A DNA stretch of 64,000 nucleotides, from positions 1 to 64,000 of the forward strand of contig JADHYX010000035.1 in assembly GCA_027604685.1 (NCBI GenBank). Reading direction: 5' to 3'. Origin of the DNA: Lobulomyces angularis (Eukaryota; Chytridiomycota; Chytridiomycetes; Lobulomycetales; Lobulomycetaceae). The notes under the pieces are model-generated. The model was given only the letters and a program-made list of their open reading frames with translations. It was not told the origin of the DNA and searched no databases. Made by a program: the position numbers and the translations under genes. Shown piece by piece: positions 14,656-27,339 of the stretch. Each line of letters starts with the position of its first letter. Positions within the stretch are counted from its first letter, which is position 1.

Positions 14656-14901
14656 ATAGTTATTTGGAAAAATGAAAGTAATTACAAAAAACTGGAAAAA
14701 AAAAATTTCATTTATTTTTTTTATATTTTAAAATGGTATAATTTACAATTTTTTTTTTTTTTTTTTTTTATATTGTAAAAATTGTATGAATTTTCCGTTT
14801 TTTTTGTTTATAATAAAACTTTGGTTTTTTTCAATTATTATCTGGGTCAACTTTTTAAAGAAAACTGAATGTAGAAAAAAATAATTGAAAATCTTTTCTC
14901 T

Positions 14902-16224
14902 TTAATATCCTAATTCATTAATCCATTTTTTTAAATCCTTAATTCTGCTATCACAGTTTGGGTGGGTCGATAAAAACTCTCGCATTTTTCCTGATTGTGA
15001 TTTATCCGCCCTTTTCATCCTCTCCCACATTTCAACTGTAGCATACACGGAAAATCCTGCTTCCTTACACAACCTCAGACCAATATAATCCGCTTCACTT
15101 TCCATTTTGCGACTAAATGGATTAAGAATTGCTAGTTCTGTTATTGAAAAAAAAAAATAAAATTTTTTTTTTTTTTTTAATTTTATTTTTACCTAAAAAA
15201 CCACTGTTAAAAACTACTCTAGGATCTATAAACATCGACAGAAGTAATTCAAAAAATAATATTACTTTTTGAAAAGACAGTTTTTCTGAAATATGACGAG
15301 CTTTTATAGTGTTTTTTTTTTAATTAAAAAAAATTAATTTTAATAATATAAAGTCATACCAACTTCGTGACCAATTTCATGTCCTAAAACAGCAGCAAGT
15401 CCATCTGCATCTCTGCAAATTGGTAAAATTCCAGTAAATACGAAAATTTTCCCACCTGGTATAACAAAAGCATTTATTTCGGGGGAATTAATAACAAATA
15501 CTTCCCTAAAATTAAAGCAACAAGGTTTTTTTTAGGAGATTATTGTTTTGCTATATTTTATTTTTTGTAGTAAACTAAACCATTTTATGTCACCCCGCAT
15601 CGGTGCAACACTAATTATTTGACTTGCAACATGCCTCACCACTTCTGTGTATGGATGATCGTATGGTAAAAATTTTCCATTGAATGTTGATATAATTTGA
15701 TTAAAACTACGTGAGCCTAAATAATTTTCAACCGTGTCTAAAAAGAATTTTTTTTTTTAGTGCAATCTAACACTTTTTTTTTCTCAAACCGGATATATCA
15801 ATAAATCTGGTTCTATTGCTGTAAGGAACTTTTTCTAAATGAATTACATAGTAAAACGTGGAAGCAGCTGTAACCCCTATTTATTTTTAATACAGATTTT
15901 ACATTTCTCTCAACTTATTGTTCGTTACACACCAACAAGTATATAGACATGAACTTTTCTAAAAGTTTTTAATTTTTGGCTAAATTCGTTGTTTCTTGAC
16001 TTAAAATACTCATATTCATTTTGAGGGGATGGAGATTTAACTTTTAGTTTTGTATTTCTCACAAGGTTGGAAAAGTCATTTTTAGTTGTTGGATTTGTGA
16101 ATCTAGAGTAAAAAGGTTTTTGAAGCTGAAAACAGCTGCCCTTGTTAAATAAATTAAAATTTTTTGTAAAGTTTCTTGTGTATTTCAAATTGATTGATTT
16201 TGAAAAAAAAGAAGGATAAAACAT
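14902..16224 (-). CDS. OMA1: Mitochondrial inner-membrane metalloprotease OMA1 (M48)
   Basis: Stress-activated zinc endopeptidase of the mitochondrial inner membrane. ATG at 16224 begins a Ser/Phe/Lys/Asn-rich presequence (MFYPSFFSKSINLKYTRNF) of import type. A transmembrane segment follows (VYILVGVTAASTFYYV). The mature part has the family blocks FLPYDHPYTEVV, EINAFVIPGGKIFVFTGIL, and the zinc site AAVLGHEIGHEV (HExxH) near 15365. The third ligand region is FSRKMESEADYIGL (ExxxD), and the C-terminal STHPNCDSRI is the usual M48 STHP block. Several introns interrupt it, one right after the HEIGH motif. The in-frame upstream TTG at 16254 is not the start. Confidence 0.92.
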
Positions 16225-16478
16225 TAAAAAAATGAGATTATAAGTGTGTAACAAAACTGTAACAAATTTGAAAATTTTTTAAAAAAATAGAATCATTTTC
16301 ATAGTAAAAAAATTTTTAAATTCAATTTAGAATTAGAAAGAAAATAATAACCCTACTTCAAATTTATTTTTTAAAAATCAAGAATGAATTTATTTACTTC
16401 AAATAAAAAGTGGCGTCTTGAAAATAATTTATAAAAAAAAAATTTAAAAAACTGCTCTGTTCATAAAATCGCTAGTTT

Positions 16479-17901
16479 ATGTTAAAAAGATCTAATGGAT
16501 TTAAACTAGCTTTTAGAAAAAAAATTCTGAAATTATGTTTTGTATTTTTTTTGTTGTCTACATTTTCATGTTTTTGGTAAACACTAAAAATAACTTTAAC
16601 TCTATAACAAAAAAATTACTAGGTGGTTTAGAATTTTGTCATATGAAAAGTTTACGATAAATGAAAAAATGTTTGTAGATAATTTTGAAAATGAAAAGAA
16701 CCAATGGTGGAGAATAAATCAACCCAGAAAGCGTTTAAAAAATGGAACAGAAATCTTATTCTTTTCCAAAATTAATCAAAAGAAATGCTTTAAAGAAATA
16801 GAGAAGATAATTTTTTTTAATAAAAACATAAAAGTTCCAAAAAATAATCTAGAGTGGGTAGTAGTAAACTCTGACTGCGATCAGAGAAATCTGCGATTGT
16901 TTCAACAAATTCGAAATGCTGGAATCAAATTGACTATATTAGGTTCTGGTGTCCCATTTTTGGGTTGGGGATATCGTGTACGAGTTATTAGAGGTATCAG
17001 TGAAAAAAAAAAAAAAAAATTTTTTTTACTTTAAACCCCCTTTTTTGTTTAGAATACCTTTTAACTTTACCTAAAGATAGAATTATCATATCCACTGATG
17101 CATCAGACGTCATTTTGTCTCCAGATGCTAAAAATATCGATTTTATTAATGCCTATAAAAGGTTAAATAATACTATTACCTTTGCTGCTGAAGGTAAAAA
17201 AGAATTAAAAAATAAAAAAAGAATTATCTTTTTCTTCAAAATAAATTCAATTTTATTTTTTTTTTATTAATTTTTTTTTTTCTCTCTTAGGTCCATGTTG
17301 GATAGGAAAAGAATGCGACAACCAAACCTTACTAGATTATCCAAAACCACCGAAATATACCCCATTTAATTACTTAAACGCTGGTGCGTATATTGGGACA
17401 GCATATTCGCTACAGAAAGTTATTGAAGTGATTTATACTACCGATCATGGCTTAGATGATCAAGGCGCATTTTCAAAAGCTTTTGTAATTACTCTGATAA
17501 ATTTTTGTATAGTTTATACTAATTTCCTTTTTTTTTTTTAGATCGATATAAAGAAAAATAACTTCAAGTACAAAAATTTCACATTTGGTTTAGACTTTTT
17601 TAACGAAATGTTTATTTCATTGTTTGGACTAAACATAAAAAAGGACTTTGAAATAATCAATAATGCCAAAAAAAAAAAATATTCAGATAAAACAAAAACA
17701 ACAAATTTATTAAAAAGTTTTCAAATTACTAGTGTTAAAACTGGAGGAAAACCTTTAGTCTTTCATCAGTCTGGTTTAAAAATTCAAAATAGAGTTTTGG
17801 AAGATCTGTGTGTGGAATTGAATTTACCGTTTTTTTATTCATGGGCTCATACTAAAGATTGGTTTGATACAATGCCTGCTTTTAGAAAATCCGTTGGTTA
17901 A
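16479..17901 (+). CDS. Type II membrane glycosyltransferase, PLOD/procollagen-glucosyltransferase-like
   Basis: Five exons, 16479-16576, 16623-16993, 17053-17193, 17291-17484 and 17542-17901, 387 residues. The start is chosen because ATG 16479 leaves two bases that pair with the exon starting 16623 and yields a classic type II anchor: basic MLKRSNGFKLAFRKKILK, then about 15 hydrophobic residues, facing the Golgi or ER lumen. The catalytic domain matches the glycosyltransferase domain of lysyl-hydroxylase/PLOD proteins: LGWGYRVRVIREYL, a metal-binding IISTDASDVILSP (D-x-x-D), FAAEGPCW, NAGAYIGTAYSLQKVI, GLDDQGAFSKAF, FGLDF and PLVFHQSG. No hydroxylase domain follows, so it is a stand-alone transferase. 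Acceptor and sugar donor cannot be told from sequence. Confidence 0.8.
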
Positions 17902-18057
17902 AATATAAATTTCTCATTTATTGATTGTTTATATATGATGAGTAACAAAAATTAAAAGAAATATTTAAATAAATATATTTATTGTCTTAAATAATAAGTA
18001 ACTAACTTTTCCACAAAAAAAAAATTAGAAAAAAATAATAAAAAAAACGGAAAATAA

Positions 18058-21000
18058 CTATTTTCTAAATTTGATTCTATCTAACGGAAACCTTTTCCTA
18101 AAAAAATTTCTTCCAGGGTCCAAGATAATAAGGCCCTGAAAGACTAAAACGATAAGCAGATTTAAGCAAAAACAAAGGTAAATCTTTAATCTAAAATGAA
18201 ATGGTAAAACATTATGCCCTGATGCTGAATGGTATATACTTGGAACATATAAACTTGGTGGTGTATATCCTAATTTTTCTAAGGCCTCTTTAGTTCCACA
18301 ATTTATTCTAAATATACAACCTTAAAAAATAGATCAGTAATTAATTACAACGCAAAAAAAATCCTTAAGCTATTTTTAATTCACCTAGAGAGTTAGGATC
18401 CGCCAAAGTAATATAACTTAAAAAGCCAAAAACGATAGAATATAAGAAAATAAAAGTTAAATTTCTGAAGAATCCTAATCTATATGTATTTCCAATATTG
18501 AATGTTGCTGCTGAATTTACTATTTGAAATGTTGCTAATAATCCTGTAACTGAGGATTCAAAGTTCTAAAAGATAATTAAATATAATATAAATTAAATAA
18601 ATGCAAATTAATAATTAAATTTGGTTACATCCGAAAGTTCCCACCACCGTCTAATATTAGCAGTAGTACCATCAAATTCGTTACACCGAAACCAGCTTTC
18701 TTGAAATAATATAACAGTAATTGCCACCATAAAAATCAAAGATATGAAAATTTGGCCGAAAACTGAAGAAAATGTTTCAACCCCAAGTAATCTAGCAGTA
18801 GGTCTAGTAGATTTTAATGTTTTTGCTGGCTTCGACATTGTGAGTGCCCATGATAATGGAATGGTTGACCCATCTATTAATATCCACATGGCCTGACTCA
18901 TATTCACTGTAAAATAGTATTGTAATAATCCAATAAATGCTACAAAACAAAAAAAAAATTAAGCACAATAAGAATTATTGGAATTAAAAAAAATTTTTTT
19001 TTGATTTAACAGTGTTACCTATAATTTCTCCATACATCAGTAAATATTTGTAACTAGCAAAAGAAACATCCAGCGAGCATCTACATTCAAGTAATAGAGT
19101 AACACAGGATTTAATGGACCGATTAGAAGAAGAAAAGTGGGAAACTACTGAAGATTCAGCTTCCGAAAGGGCTATACCGCAATGGGAAGCTTTTAATGCA
19201 CCTGCATCATTTCCTAATGAAATAAAAATAAATCAGTTTAATTTAATTTTAAATTTTCCTTTTCAATGTATCTACCTCCATCACCACACATTGCGGTGAC
19301 AGCTTTTTCCATGTGTAATCTGACGCAATTAGTTTTGTCAACGGGGGACATTCTTGCAAAAATTCTAGTATCTTTATTTAAGCAAAATATTTGTTTATGA
19401 ACGGAAATAAGGGTTTTCTTTATATACCCAACAATAGGTTTCTCATCAATCCATCATTCAGTAAAGCATTAAAGGCTTTGCCTGTAACTGCTAATTCAAC
19501 TGGCCTTCCTCCATTATGAGAAATGTTTCTGTTATAGAAGTTTTTTTAAGAAAAAAAAATGTTAATTATGCTTACCTATACTCTTGCAACATATCCAAGG
19601 GAACAGTAGAATCATCAAAGGTATTCTTCCATTTAACGATACCTTTTTCTTGCACATCTCCAAGAATAACCAGAGGCTCTTCCCTATTATCCACACCTAG
19701 AAAAAAGAATAAATATTTAAGAAAAAATTTTTTTAACTACCTTGAATGAAACCACTCTGCCTTCCAATATAAATTGCAGTATTGGCATTGTCCCCTGTAA
19801 TCATGACGATTCTACATCCACCGTTTTTTAATTCTTCAAGACTACTCTTGGTATCCATTTTCAATTCGTTTCTAAAAAGCATAAAACCAATAAATGTTGC
19901 GCCACTTTCTAAAGTACTCCTATCCATTTTTTCTAAGTCGTTAACAGAAAAACTGTTTTTATCAAATTTTTTTTCTGCTAAAGCTAACACGTAGCAACCT
20001 TGACTAGCATGATGTAATGCGACCTTTTCGAAATCTTTAGGTAAGCTTGAAGGGTCAACCAAATCCTTTAATTTTTCAAAGGAACCCTTTAAAAATACTT
20101 TGCATTCGAGAGATATTCTGTTTTGGATTAAAACTGACATGTACATCCTTGCGTGTACAAATTCAAATCTTTTAATTATCCTTAAACTTGGTTTATTAGC
20201 TGCTTGTATTACTAAAGTTTCAGGTCCATGAATTTCTAATCGGGCTGAAATATTTTTAATTTCACTTAATTTACACTCATATAATTTTAAATTTACCTCC
20301 AGTATTTTTAAACATTTCAATATCAACAAAGTTACCAACAAATTGATCATCAACTAGTTGTAAAGAATGAGCAACTGACATTGCCTCTTGAATGTTTTCA
20401 TTGAAATGGCTAAAAGTTGACTCAATATCTTTGAATTTTTCATTTCCTACAATTGATTGACATCCTCTAAAATCTAACCCTTCTTTAGTTAAAGTTCCCG
20501 TTTTATCAAAACAGAAAATTTTTACTTTTCCACCCAAAGTTACTCTATTAAACGAATAATAAAAAAAAGGAAAAAAAATTATTTACCTTTGTAAATCTAC
20601 ACATAAAATTTTATTTTTTCTTAATCTTTCACTAGCAACACTTTGACCAATAACTAAAACCGCAGGTAATAATGGGGAAAGTACTTGAGAGATTGTAAAC
20701 ATTCCATAAAACCAAGAATCGATACTTTCCGATCCAAGAAATAAAATTGATAAAAGTAGCATTACTAAAAAAAAAATTTAATATAAATAAAAACTAAATT
20801 AGCTTACTTATTCCCCATATAATTAACAAGAGAAAGACGAGTTTTAAATGTTCAGTAAAAACAAAAGAAATGGGTGAAGGATATAAAATATCTCGAACTA
20901 ATTTCCCTTTACAAGTGTTTGCACCAGTTTCAGTGACTATAGCACAAACCGGTTCATCTTGTGCAGGAGGTTGTACTGAAGAAAAAATTAAATATTTGTT

Positions 21001-23179
21001 AATTTGTAAAAAAAAAAAAAAACCTTGGTAAATTTTGCAACCAGCATACATGCAATGAACCTTACACAAATCTCTTTCAAAATAAGTTTTATCGTCTTTA
21101 CAGCTGAATTTGGCTACTGGAAGTGCTTCGCCTGTCAAACTACTTTCGTCAACAACAGCACCACCTTTTAATAAAACAACATCAACAGGCAGAAGATGCC
21201 CACCACTATTAATTTCTATTACATCTCCGGGAACAATTTCCGAGCAATCAAGTGAAACCCACTTGTTATCTCTTTTTACATTAAAATTTCCTTTAAATGC
21301 TGCCATTTGTAAAACTTTTCGCTGTGCCTTTAATCCTACTGATACTTTTGTAATACCAGAAACAACGATTACTACAGTTAAAACAATTCCCATGTAGTAA
21401 TATGCATAATAGTACCATATCCATAATGACATAATTTGATAAATGTAAAAGTACCCAGTAAATCTAAAAAAATTCAGCAAATTTATTTTATTTTTTAAAG
21501 TATGATTTATTTACTCTTTACAAATGCCACTAAAAAATGTATCACCAGGAAAATTAATCGCATTAGGTCCAACACTTTCATATCTCGCTAATGCCTCATT
21601 AATTGTTAATCCATTTAATTGTTTATGAAAATCTGAAAAGGTTGGGCCAAGTTTAATTTCATTTTCCTCAAAAGTTTTAGTGGATTCATCGAAGATATAA
21701 CGAACACATTCAAATTCAATATATCGATTACCAGCAGAGCTTATTTTGACAGGTACAACCTCAACCGCAACATCAGTTCTAAAAATTTATTCATTTGAAA
21801 ATTGATTACAAATAACAATTTTTTACCGACAATATTTCCTAAAAACTTTTTCAAATTGTCTAATTTTATGAACTAAAAGACCCATCCCAGCCAAGTAAAC
21901 AGGAGATTGCAATTTTTTTTCGACTAAAATCAAGTTTGCATTTTCAAGAGTGGTTCTTATGCTAAAGTAAGTTTTTTGGCGTGATTCACCAATCTTTAAA
22001 AACACTAGCCAAACAGTTACAATATGCCACAAGACAATAAAAAATCTCGAGAGGGTATCATGATCATTAAAAAGCATGTTTGCAGCTTCATCGGAAGTAA
22101 ATGAAGAAAATACTTCGTAATAATCTAAACTGAGAACCGCTAATAATGCCATCCAAATAAAAGAAGCAATGATAAGGTTTAACTTCACTACTTTTCCAAA
22201 TACATCAGTTTTGAATCCAGTAAAAATAATGCCGTTATCAGTTTCAGTTTTTGAATATAAATCTTGCATTTCAACTTCAGTTTCCGCATTTAATTTATAT
22301 ATTTTTCTATTTTTGGCATTAGAGGAAGGTGATTTGAAATCTCTTTCTTTGAATCTTTTGTAGAGGTTATGCGTTATCAAAAATAAAAGTTGTAATCCAA
22401 CAAAAATGTAAAAAAATATAAATTCAATAGAAAAAACTTCAATTTTTCGTGCAGACTTTGGTACACATTCAAGTAAAAAAGGAGTGTTTGGATCAAAAGT
22501 TGAAACATCACTGTTTTAATTAATAAAATTATTCATAACAAAAAAAAGAAAAAAAAGCACCTCAATCCTGGTATAATTTTTTTGCACTGATTTTTCAAAA
22601 CTTGATCACCATTTGTATCGGTAACACCTGTAACGTTAATCTTTAAGTTTGCACAAGGATAAAGTTGGCCACTAGGTTGATTAAATTGATTAAAATTTTG
22701 ATATTGGTTTGGGCAGAAACAGAGTGGTTTGACTCCATCGCAACTACGCTTACAAGTTCCATCTGAAAAAAGTTTGAAAAGTAAAGAAATTAACTAAGAT
22801 TGGCATACCCTGGCACCAGCTAGTATTAATAGGACACGTTGGTTTAACATTATCAGGGCATAAATTTACATTAGAAACACAGGTTGGAGGACAAAATTTA
22901 GTCTATAAACATTTTTAGGTTAAAAAGGAAGAGAAAAAAGAGGAATATTTACTTGAAAAGCAACATTGCATTGTTTTCCAGTCAAATCAAAAGAATTTGC
23001 TTGGGAAAAAAGGAAGTAAAATTTAAAAAGGGTATAATTTAAAAGAAGATTTAAGTAGAATAAAGTGATTAAAGTGTAAAATAATATAGCTTACGAGAAT
23101 GAAACTGTAGCCTTGCGAAGGCAGAAGAAAAGAGCACCAGAATAAGCAGATTGTTCATTATAGAAAGCAGATTATTCAT
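18058..23179 (-). CDS. P5-type ATPase with Cys-rich luminal N-terminus
   Basis: ATP-driven transporter of the P5 group (yeast Ypk9/Spf1, animal ATP13A), endomembrane or vacuolar. A signal peptide (MNNLLILVLFSSAFA; the MNNLL start is repeated seven codons apart, so either ATG could serve) leads to roughly 150 Cys-rich residues (TKFCPPTCVSNVNLC, DGTCKRSCDGVKPLCFCP) before the first membrane helix. The ATPase core follows: P5 N-terminal domain, DESSLTGEALP, M4 SPLLPAVLVIGQSVASE, the phosphorylated Asp in CFDKTGTLT, MITGDNANTAI, and MCGDGGNDAGALKA with SEAESSVVSHFSS. About six C-terminal helices complete it. The M4 SPLLP departs from the usual P5B PPALP. There are many short introns. P5B relatives move polyamines; substrate here is inference. 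Confidence 0.9.
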
Positions 23180-23571
23180 TACAAAAAAGCTTTTTTTGCT
23201 TGAAAATTCAAGTACAGCCTTCCTATGAAGTTAGGAAATTAATTTAACATTTCTGATCATTGCATATGATTCTCAACTATTAAATGTTTTTCAGTTAAAC
23301 ATCATCTGTTTGTAACTTAATTGGTTTAATTAATAAACTTACGCTAACTCAGTTAACATGATGAATGAAGTTAAAATTTTGTTGCAAAGGAATTACATAC
23401 TGCAACTATCACCAAGTTATTGTTGTTCCCCTTATAGATGGTAAACACACATATCATAAATTATTATATAAATCAAAGTATCAATTTCGCTATATTTCTG
23501 TAATATTGTCTCTACAAACTGTCACCTTTATCAAAATAACCCAATCACATAAAATTACTTAAACATTTTTA
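23180..23571. other. Divergent promoter region (ATPase / 7TM-A)
   Basis: 0.4 kb between the start codons of the ATPase (minus) and the first seven-helix gene (plus). A 65-codon open frame near 23365 looks random. No motif is identified. Confidence 0.5.
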
Positions 23572-25163
23572 ATGTCACAAAATTCAACAGAAGATATATA
23601 TAATGCCTACTTTTTACAGTCTTCAACTTGCAAGAGCGGCTATTATCAATATCCACTGCACGCAAACACAACTACCCTCATATTGTGCACCCTTGACGCA
23701 TTTACAATTAAATTAATTACAAATTCTGTAGCTTGCATGATTATCCTAGTGATGCTAGCCTATACCATTATAAAGTCAAAAAAAAATATTATAAAAAGTA
23801 GACTCGATTTATTGTTAATTCTTACTCAGATTTTTTGGTTTTTTAAAACGTTTACATACTTAGTTGGTGACGCTTTGACTCGAATATTTCCTAACGAAAT
23901 TTGGGTAAAGAAATTCATTTAAAATTAACTGTAAAACCGATATTACTATTTATTTTTTAAATTTTTTTTAAAGAGAAATTAACTTAATTTTTTATTTACT
24001 TTAGCTTTGGCCGGCTGTGGGTGTAACTTACATAGTCGGCAACTTTTCAAGTGATCTTTCCTTATTTATTTTAAATTTTTTACTGATAGAAAGGTAAATA
24101 TTATGATACGCAAAGCGTAAACCAAAAAATAATAATCCAAAAAAAATAGGTTTTGGTTTATTGCAAAAGCATTTTACAGCAATATAAATAAAATATACTA
24201 TGTGCTTAGTATAGTTATCAACGGTTTAATTATTTTTTTGACTGGTTTTTTTCCATTCTTGGTAAAAAATGCATTAATAACACATCTTAAAATTTAACAA
24301 ATTTTTTAAATAATAAATATTTAGGATAACTTTTGTTGGTATTTATGGGACTTAACACAAAATTCTGAAGAAGGATACAATAATTTACCAAAGATCTGTT
24401 TCTTTACAAAGTTTGAAACGGCACCGTATTCTTATACAAGTTGGATCGTTCAAATTTGGTTTAAATCCATCACAGATTTATTTTTTGGTTTTTTTTTAAT
24501 AAAACGAAATTATTCTAACAATTTTCTGTTGACAAAAATAGGTTTATGGTTGATAAAGTTATTTCTTGAATCAGAAAAAATATCAAAAATGTTTAAAAAC
24601 GCCGAAGATTTAAAAAACAATTCCTCAGAAAAAAAAAAAATATATTTTCGTAATTTTAAAAACAGTTTAAAATCTATTCAAGAAAAAAGAGGAGAGTTAG
24701 TGAATATCAATAAAAAAAATAAAAAAATTCTTCAATTAGAAAAAGTTCGAGTAAATTTAATAAAGTTTTTAGTAATTTGGTTGAGTTTCGTAATAGGAAC
24801 ATTAATTGCCTATACGATTAATAGGCTCCCTGGAAAACACCTTTATTCTTTAAATGCATATAGTAATACTAACATTAATGAAGTAGCTATCTCTGCTATA
24901 CACATTGCCAGAACTTTAGAGGTAAAGTGTTTTATTATTTTATATAAAAGATAAAAAATATGTTTTAATTGAAATTAATAAAGTTGTTGATATATTTCAA
25001 ATACATGGATATATTAAAGTCCATTGTATTAGTTGGAAGCGGTCGAATAAGAATTGATGATTCTAAACCTGTTACTCAACTCTCTTCAGTAAATTTTTCA
25101 AGAATATCAAAGTCAGTTGTTAGTCCTCCTAGTCCTAAAGATTTTGAGGATTCTGAATATTGA
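23572..25163 (+). CDS. Seven-helix membrane protein, tandem paralogue A
   Basis: Multi-exon gene from ATG 23572 to TGA 25163. The short N-terminus has sequons and Cys (NSTEDIYN, STCKSGYYQ, ANTTT), then seven hydrophobic segments: SVACMIILVMLAYTII, LLLILTQIFWFFKTF, VGVTYIVGN to FILNFLLIE, VLSIVINGLIIFLTGFFPFL, a segment after WIVQIWFKSITDLFFG, FLVIWLSFVIGTLIAYTI, and a last one near LLIYFKYMDIL. A long Lys-rich cytoplasmic loop of about 80 residues sits between helices 5 and 6. The C-tail is Ser-rich and ends PKDFEDSEY. The topology is GPCR-like, but no DRY, NPxxY or class signature is seen. Paralogue B starts 0.7 kb downstream with the same exon pattern. Confidence 0.75.
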
Positions 25164-25892
25164 TTAATTTTATAATTTAACTATCGTTTTTGTAGTATTT
25201 ATTAATAACCTCAAGCAAAATAATTTTGTATAAATATGGAGTTACTTTAAATATAAATGTGAACAGTTAAAATTATTTTTAATCTATTTTTTATCAAGTA
25301 TTCTCATCAAAAAGGCAAGTATTATTTTGTTATAAAGGTTTGATTCAATGTTTATAAAACTAGAATTTTAATTAGTAAAATGGATTACTTTTTAATTAAG
25401 ATAGTATATGTTAATTAAGATAAGAAATTTTAATATAAAAATTTAAAAAAAAAAATTTTCCCTTATGCATCCTAAATTTTCCAGTATAATTTTTAATTTT
25501 CACTAAGCTAAAATTTGAAACGCTATGAGAGAGTGATTGGTGAGAATTAAAATAAAAATTCAAAGTTGGGATTTTCCTTGGTAAAGAACATAGGAAAAAA
25601 TTTTTTTGTTAACTTTTTAAATATACATTTAGGTTATTTTAAGTAATAACCACATTTAATAAAAATCAATAAGTGTTATTAAGTATTTTTTTATTACTTG
25701 ATTTAAATTTTGTAATTTCTTTCAAAGGTGTTTGAATTGTAGAACTGGCCTTTTTTTTTTTTTTTAAACCAATCACCCTGAAACATTAGTATTCAGGAAA
25801 AAAAATTAAAAGATAAAAAATCATTAAAATTAAAAAATTAATCTTTAAAAGATTAAAAACTTAAATTAATTTTTCTCATTAAAATATTTGAT
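25164..25892. other. Spacer between the two 7TM paralogues
   Basis: 0.7 kb, AT-rich, no open frame. It should hold the promoter of paralogue B. It shows no obvious similarity to the region upstream of paralogue A. Confidence 0.5.
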
Positions 25893-27339
25893 ATGACAAG
25901 TGAGGAGGTTTACGATATTGCATATTTTCAATCCGATAACTGTAATAATGGATTTCAACCATTTCTCAATAATAGTGAGATATTTATAATGTGCACAAGG
26001 ACTTTGAGTAATTGCAGACTGGGACTACATGGCGTGGCATTGTTCATTTCATTTGGAATATTTTGTTATAGCTTTCTTAGTGTTAAAAAAAATAATATTC
26101 AAAACAAATTGGATAACTTACTCATTTTAACTCAATTTTGTTGGATGATAAAGATGCTTTTATTTTTTTCGGTTGATTGCCTAGCCGTTATTGAAAATTC
26201 CCAAGATTGGGTAAAGAATATATATTGATAGTTACAAAATTTTAATTTTCTCTGTCCTAGATATGGCCTGCTGCTGATATAATGTATATATTGGGTAATT
26301 TTTTTGGTGACATTTCTTTATTCTTCTTTACTTCTTTAGTCACAGAAAGGTATGTATATTTTAAATGGCAAATAAATTATGAAAATTATTTTAATGATTC
26401 AAAAGATTCTGGTTTGTAGCTAAAGCATTTTATGACATTCCAAAAAATTTCCTTCTCATTGCCTTGACAGTGACGGCATTTGTTTATATTTGCTCAAGTG
26501 TAGCTCCATTTCTGGTAATAAAAACTATAATTTGAGATGAATAAAATTTTTTTTCATCTGCAACACCTTAAATGTTTTTCATATCAGGATAATTTGTGTT
26601 GGTATTTGTGGGATATTGAACACGGATCAGATGAAAGTCTTTTGAACCTACCAAACATTTGTTTTCTTACCAAATTTCAAAGTAGCCCTTATTCATTCGC
26701 ATCGTGGATTGTACAAGTGTGGTTTAAATCTGCAACAGATCTATTCTTAGGTAATGTTAGCAAGGAAACAAAAAAAAATAATATTTCTTTAAGGTTTGTG
26801 GTTAATAAAATTATTACTTGAGTCCGAAAGGATTGCCAAAACATTTGAAAAAAAAATACTTTTATCAAAGGAAGAGCCAACGCTTGTAAGAAAGTCTATG
26901 GCGACTAAAAAGAAATTAAACCGCATTAGAAGAAATTTATTAAAATTTTTGATAATGTGGCTTAGTCTCGTTTTTACAATTTTAGCAGTTTACACTTTAA
27001 ACAGGATCCCTAACAACAGATTATATTCTATAAACGAGTATAGCAATAATAATGTAATTGAATTGATAACTGCCGCATTACAAGTTTTAAGATCTTTGGA
27101 AGTAAAATTTGTTGTTTCCATTTTTACTAAATTAAGTTTATTTCAAAAATTTTCAGTTATGGATTTATTTCAAGTATATGGAAGTTTTAAAATCTTTGGT
27201 TAAAGTAGGAACTGGAGCAATTGAAAAGAAACTTTCTACAAAGCAAGTTACAGAGTTATCCACAATAGAGATGAACGGTGCAGCTACAAGTTTGCAATTA
27301 AATGACAAACCTGGATCCAGGGACTTTGAAGATGACTGA
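25893..27339 (+). CDS. Seven-helix membrane protein, tandem paralogue B
   Basis: Same architecture as paralogue A: MTSEEVYDIAYFQSDNCNNG N-terminus, seven hydrophobic segments and a Lys/Arg-rich loop, here shorter (about 45 residues). Strongly conserved blocks between the two are DN(F/L)CWYLWD, SWIVQ(I/V)WFKS(I/A)TDLF, GLWLIKL(F/L)LESE, FL(V/I)(I/M)WLS, NR(L/I)P, YSNxN and the YFKYM segment. Final exon reads LWIYFKYMEVLKSLVKVGTG and the tail ends SRDFEDD. The shared W-rich and Cys-bearing loop before helix 5 may be a structural disulfide site. The pair is a tandem duplication with moderate divergence, so both copies appear to be under selection. Family not recognised. Confidence 0.75.

Noticed and set aside
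16535..16576. ATG at 16535 as the glycosyltransferase start (short signal peptide)
   Set aside because: It leaves phase 0 at the donor and gives an immediate stop after splicing; ATG 16479 gives the right phase and a better type II anchor.
21110..21397. 95-codon plus-strand frame inside the P5 ATPase gene
   Set aside because: Antisense shadow of the conserved TGEALP-containing exon.
23365..23562. 65-codon open frame upstream of 7TM-A
   Set aside because: No homology-like features, and it lies in the promoter region between divergent genes.
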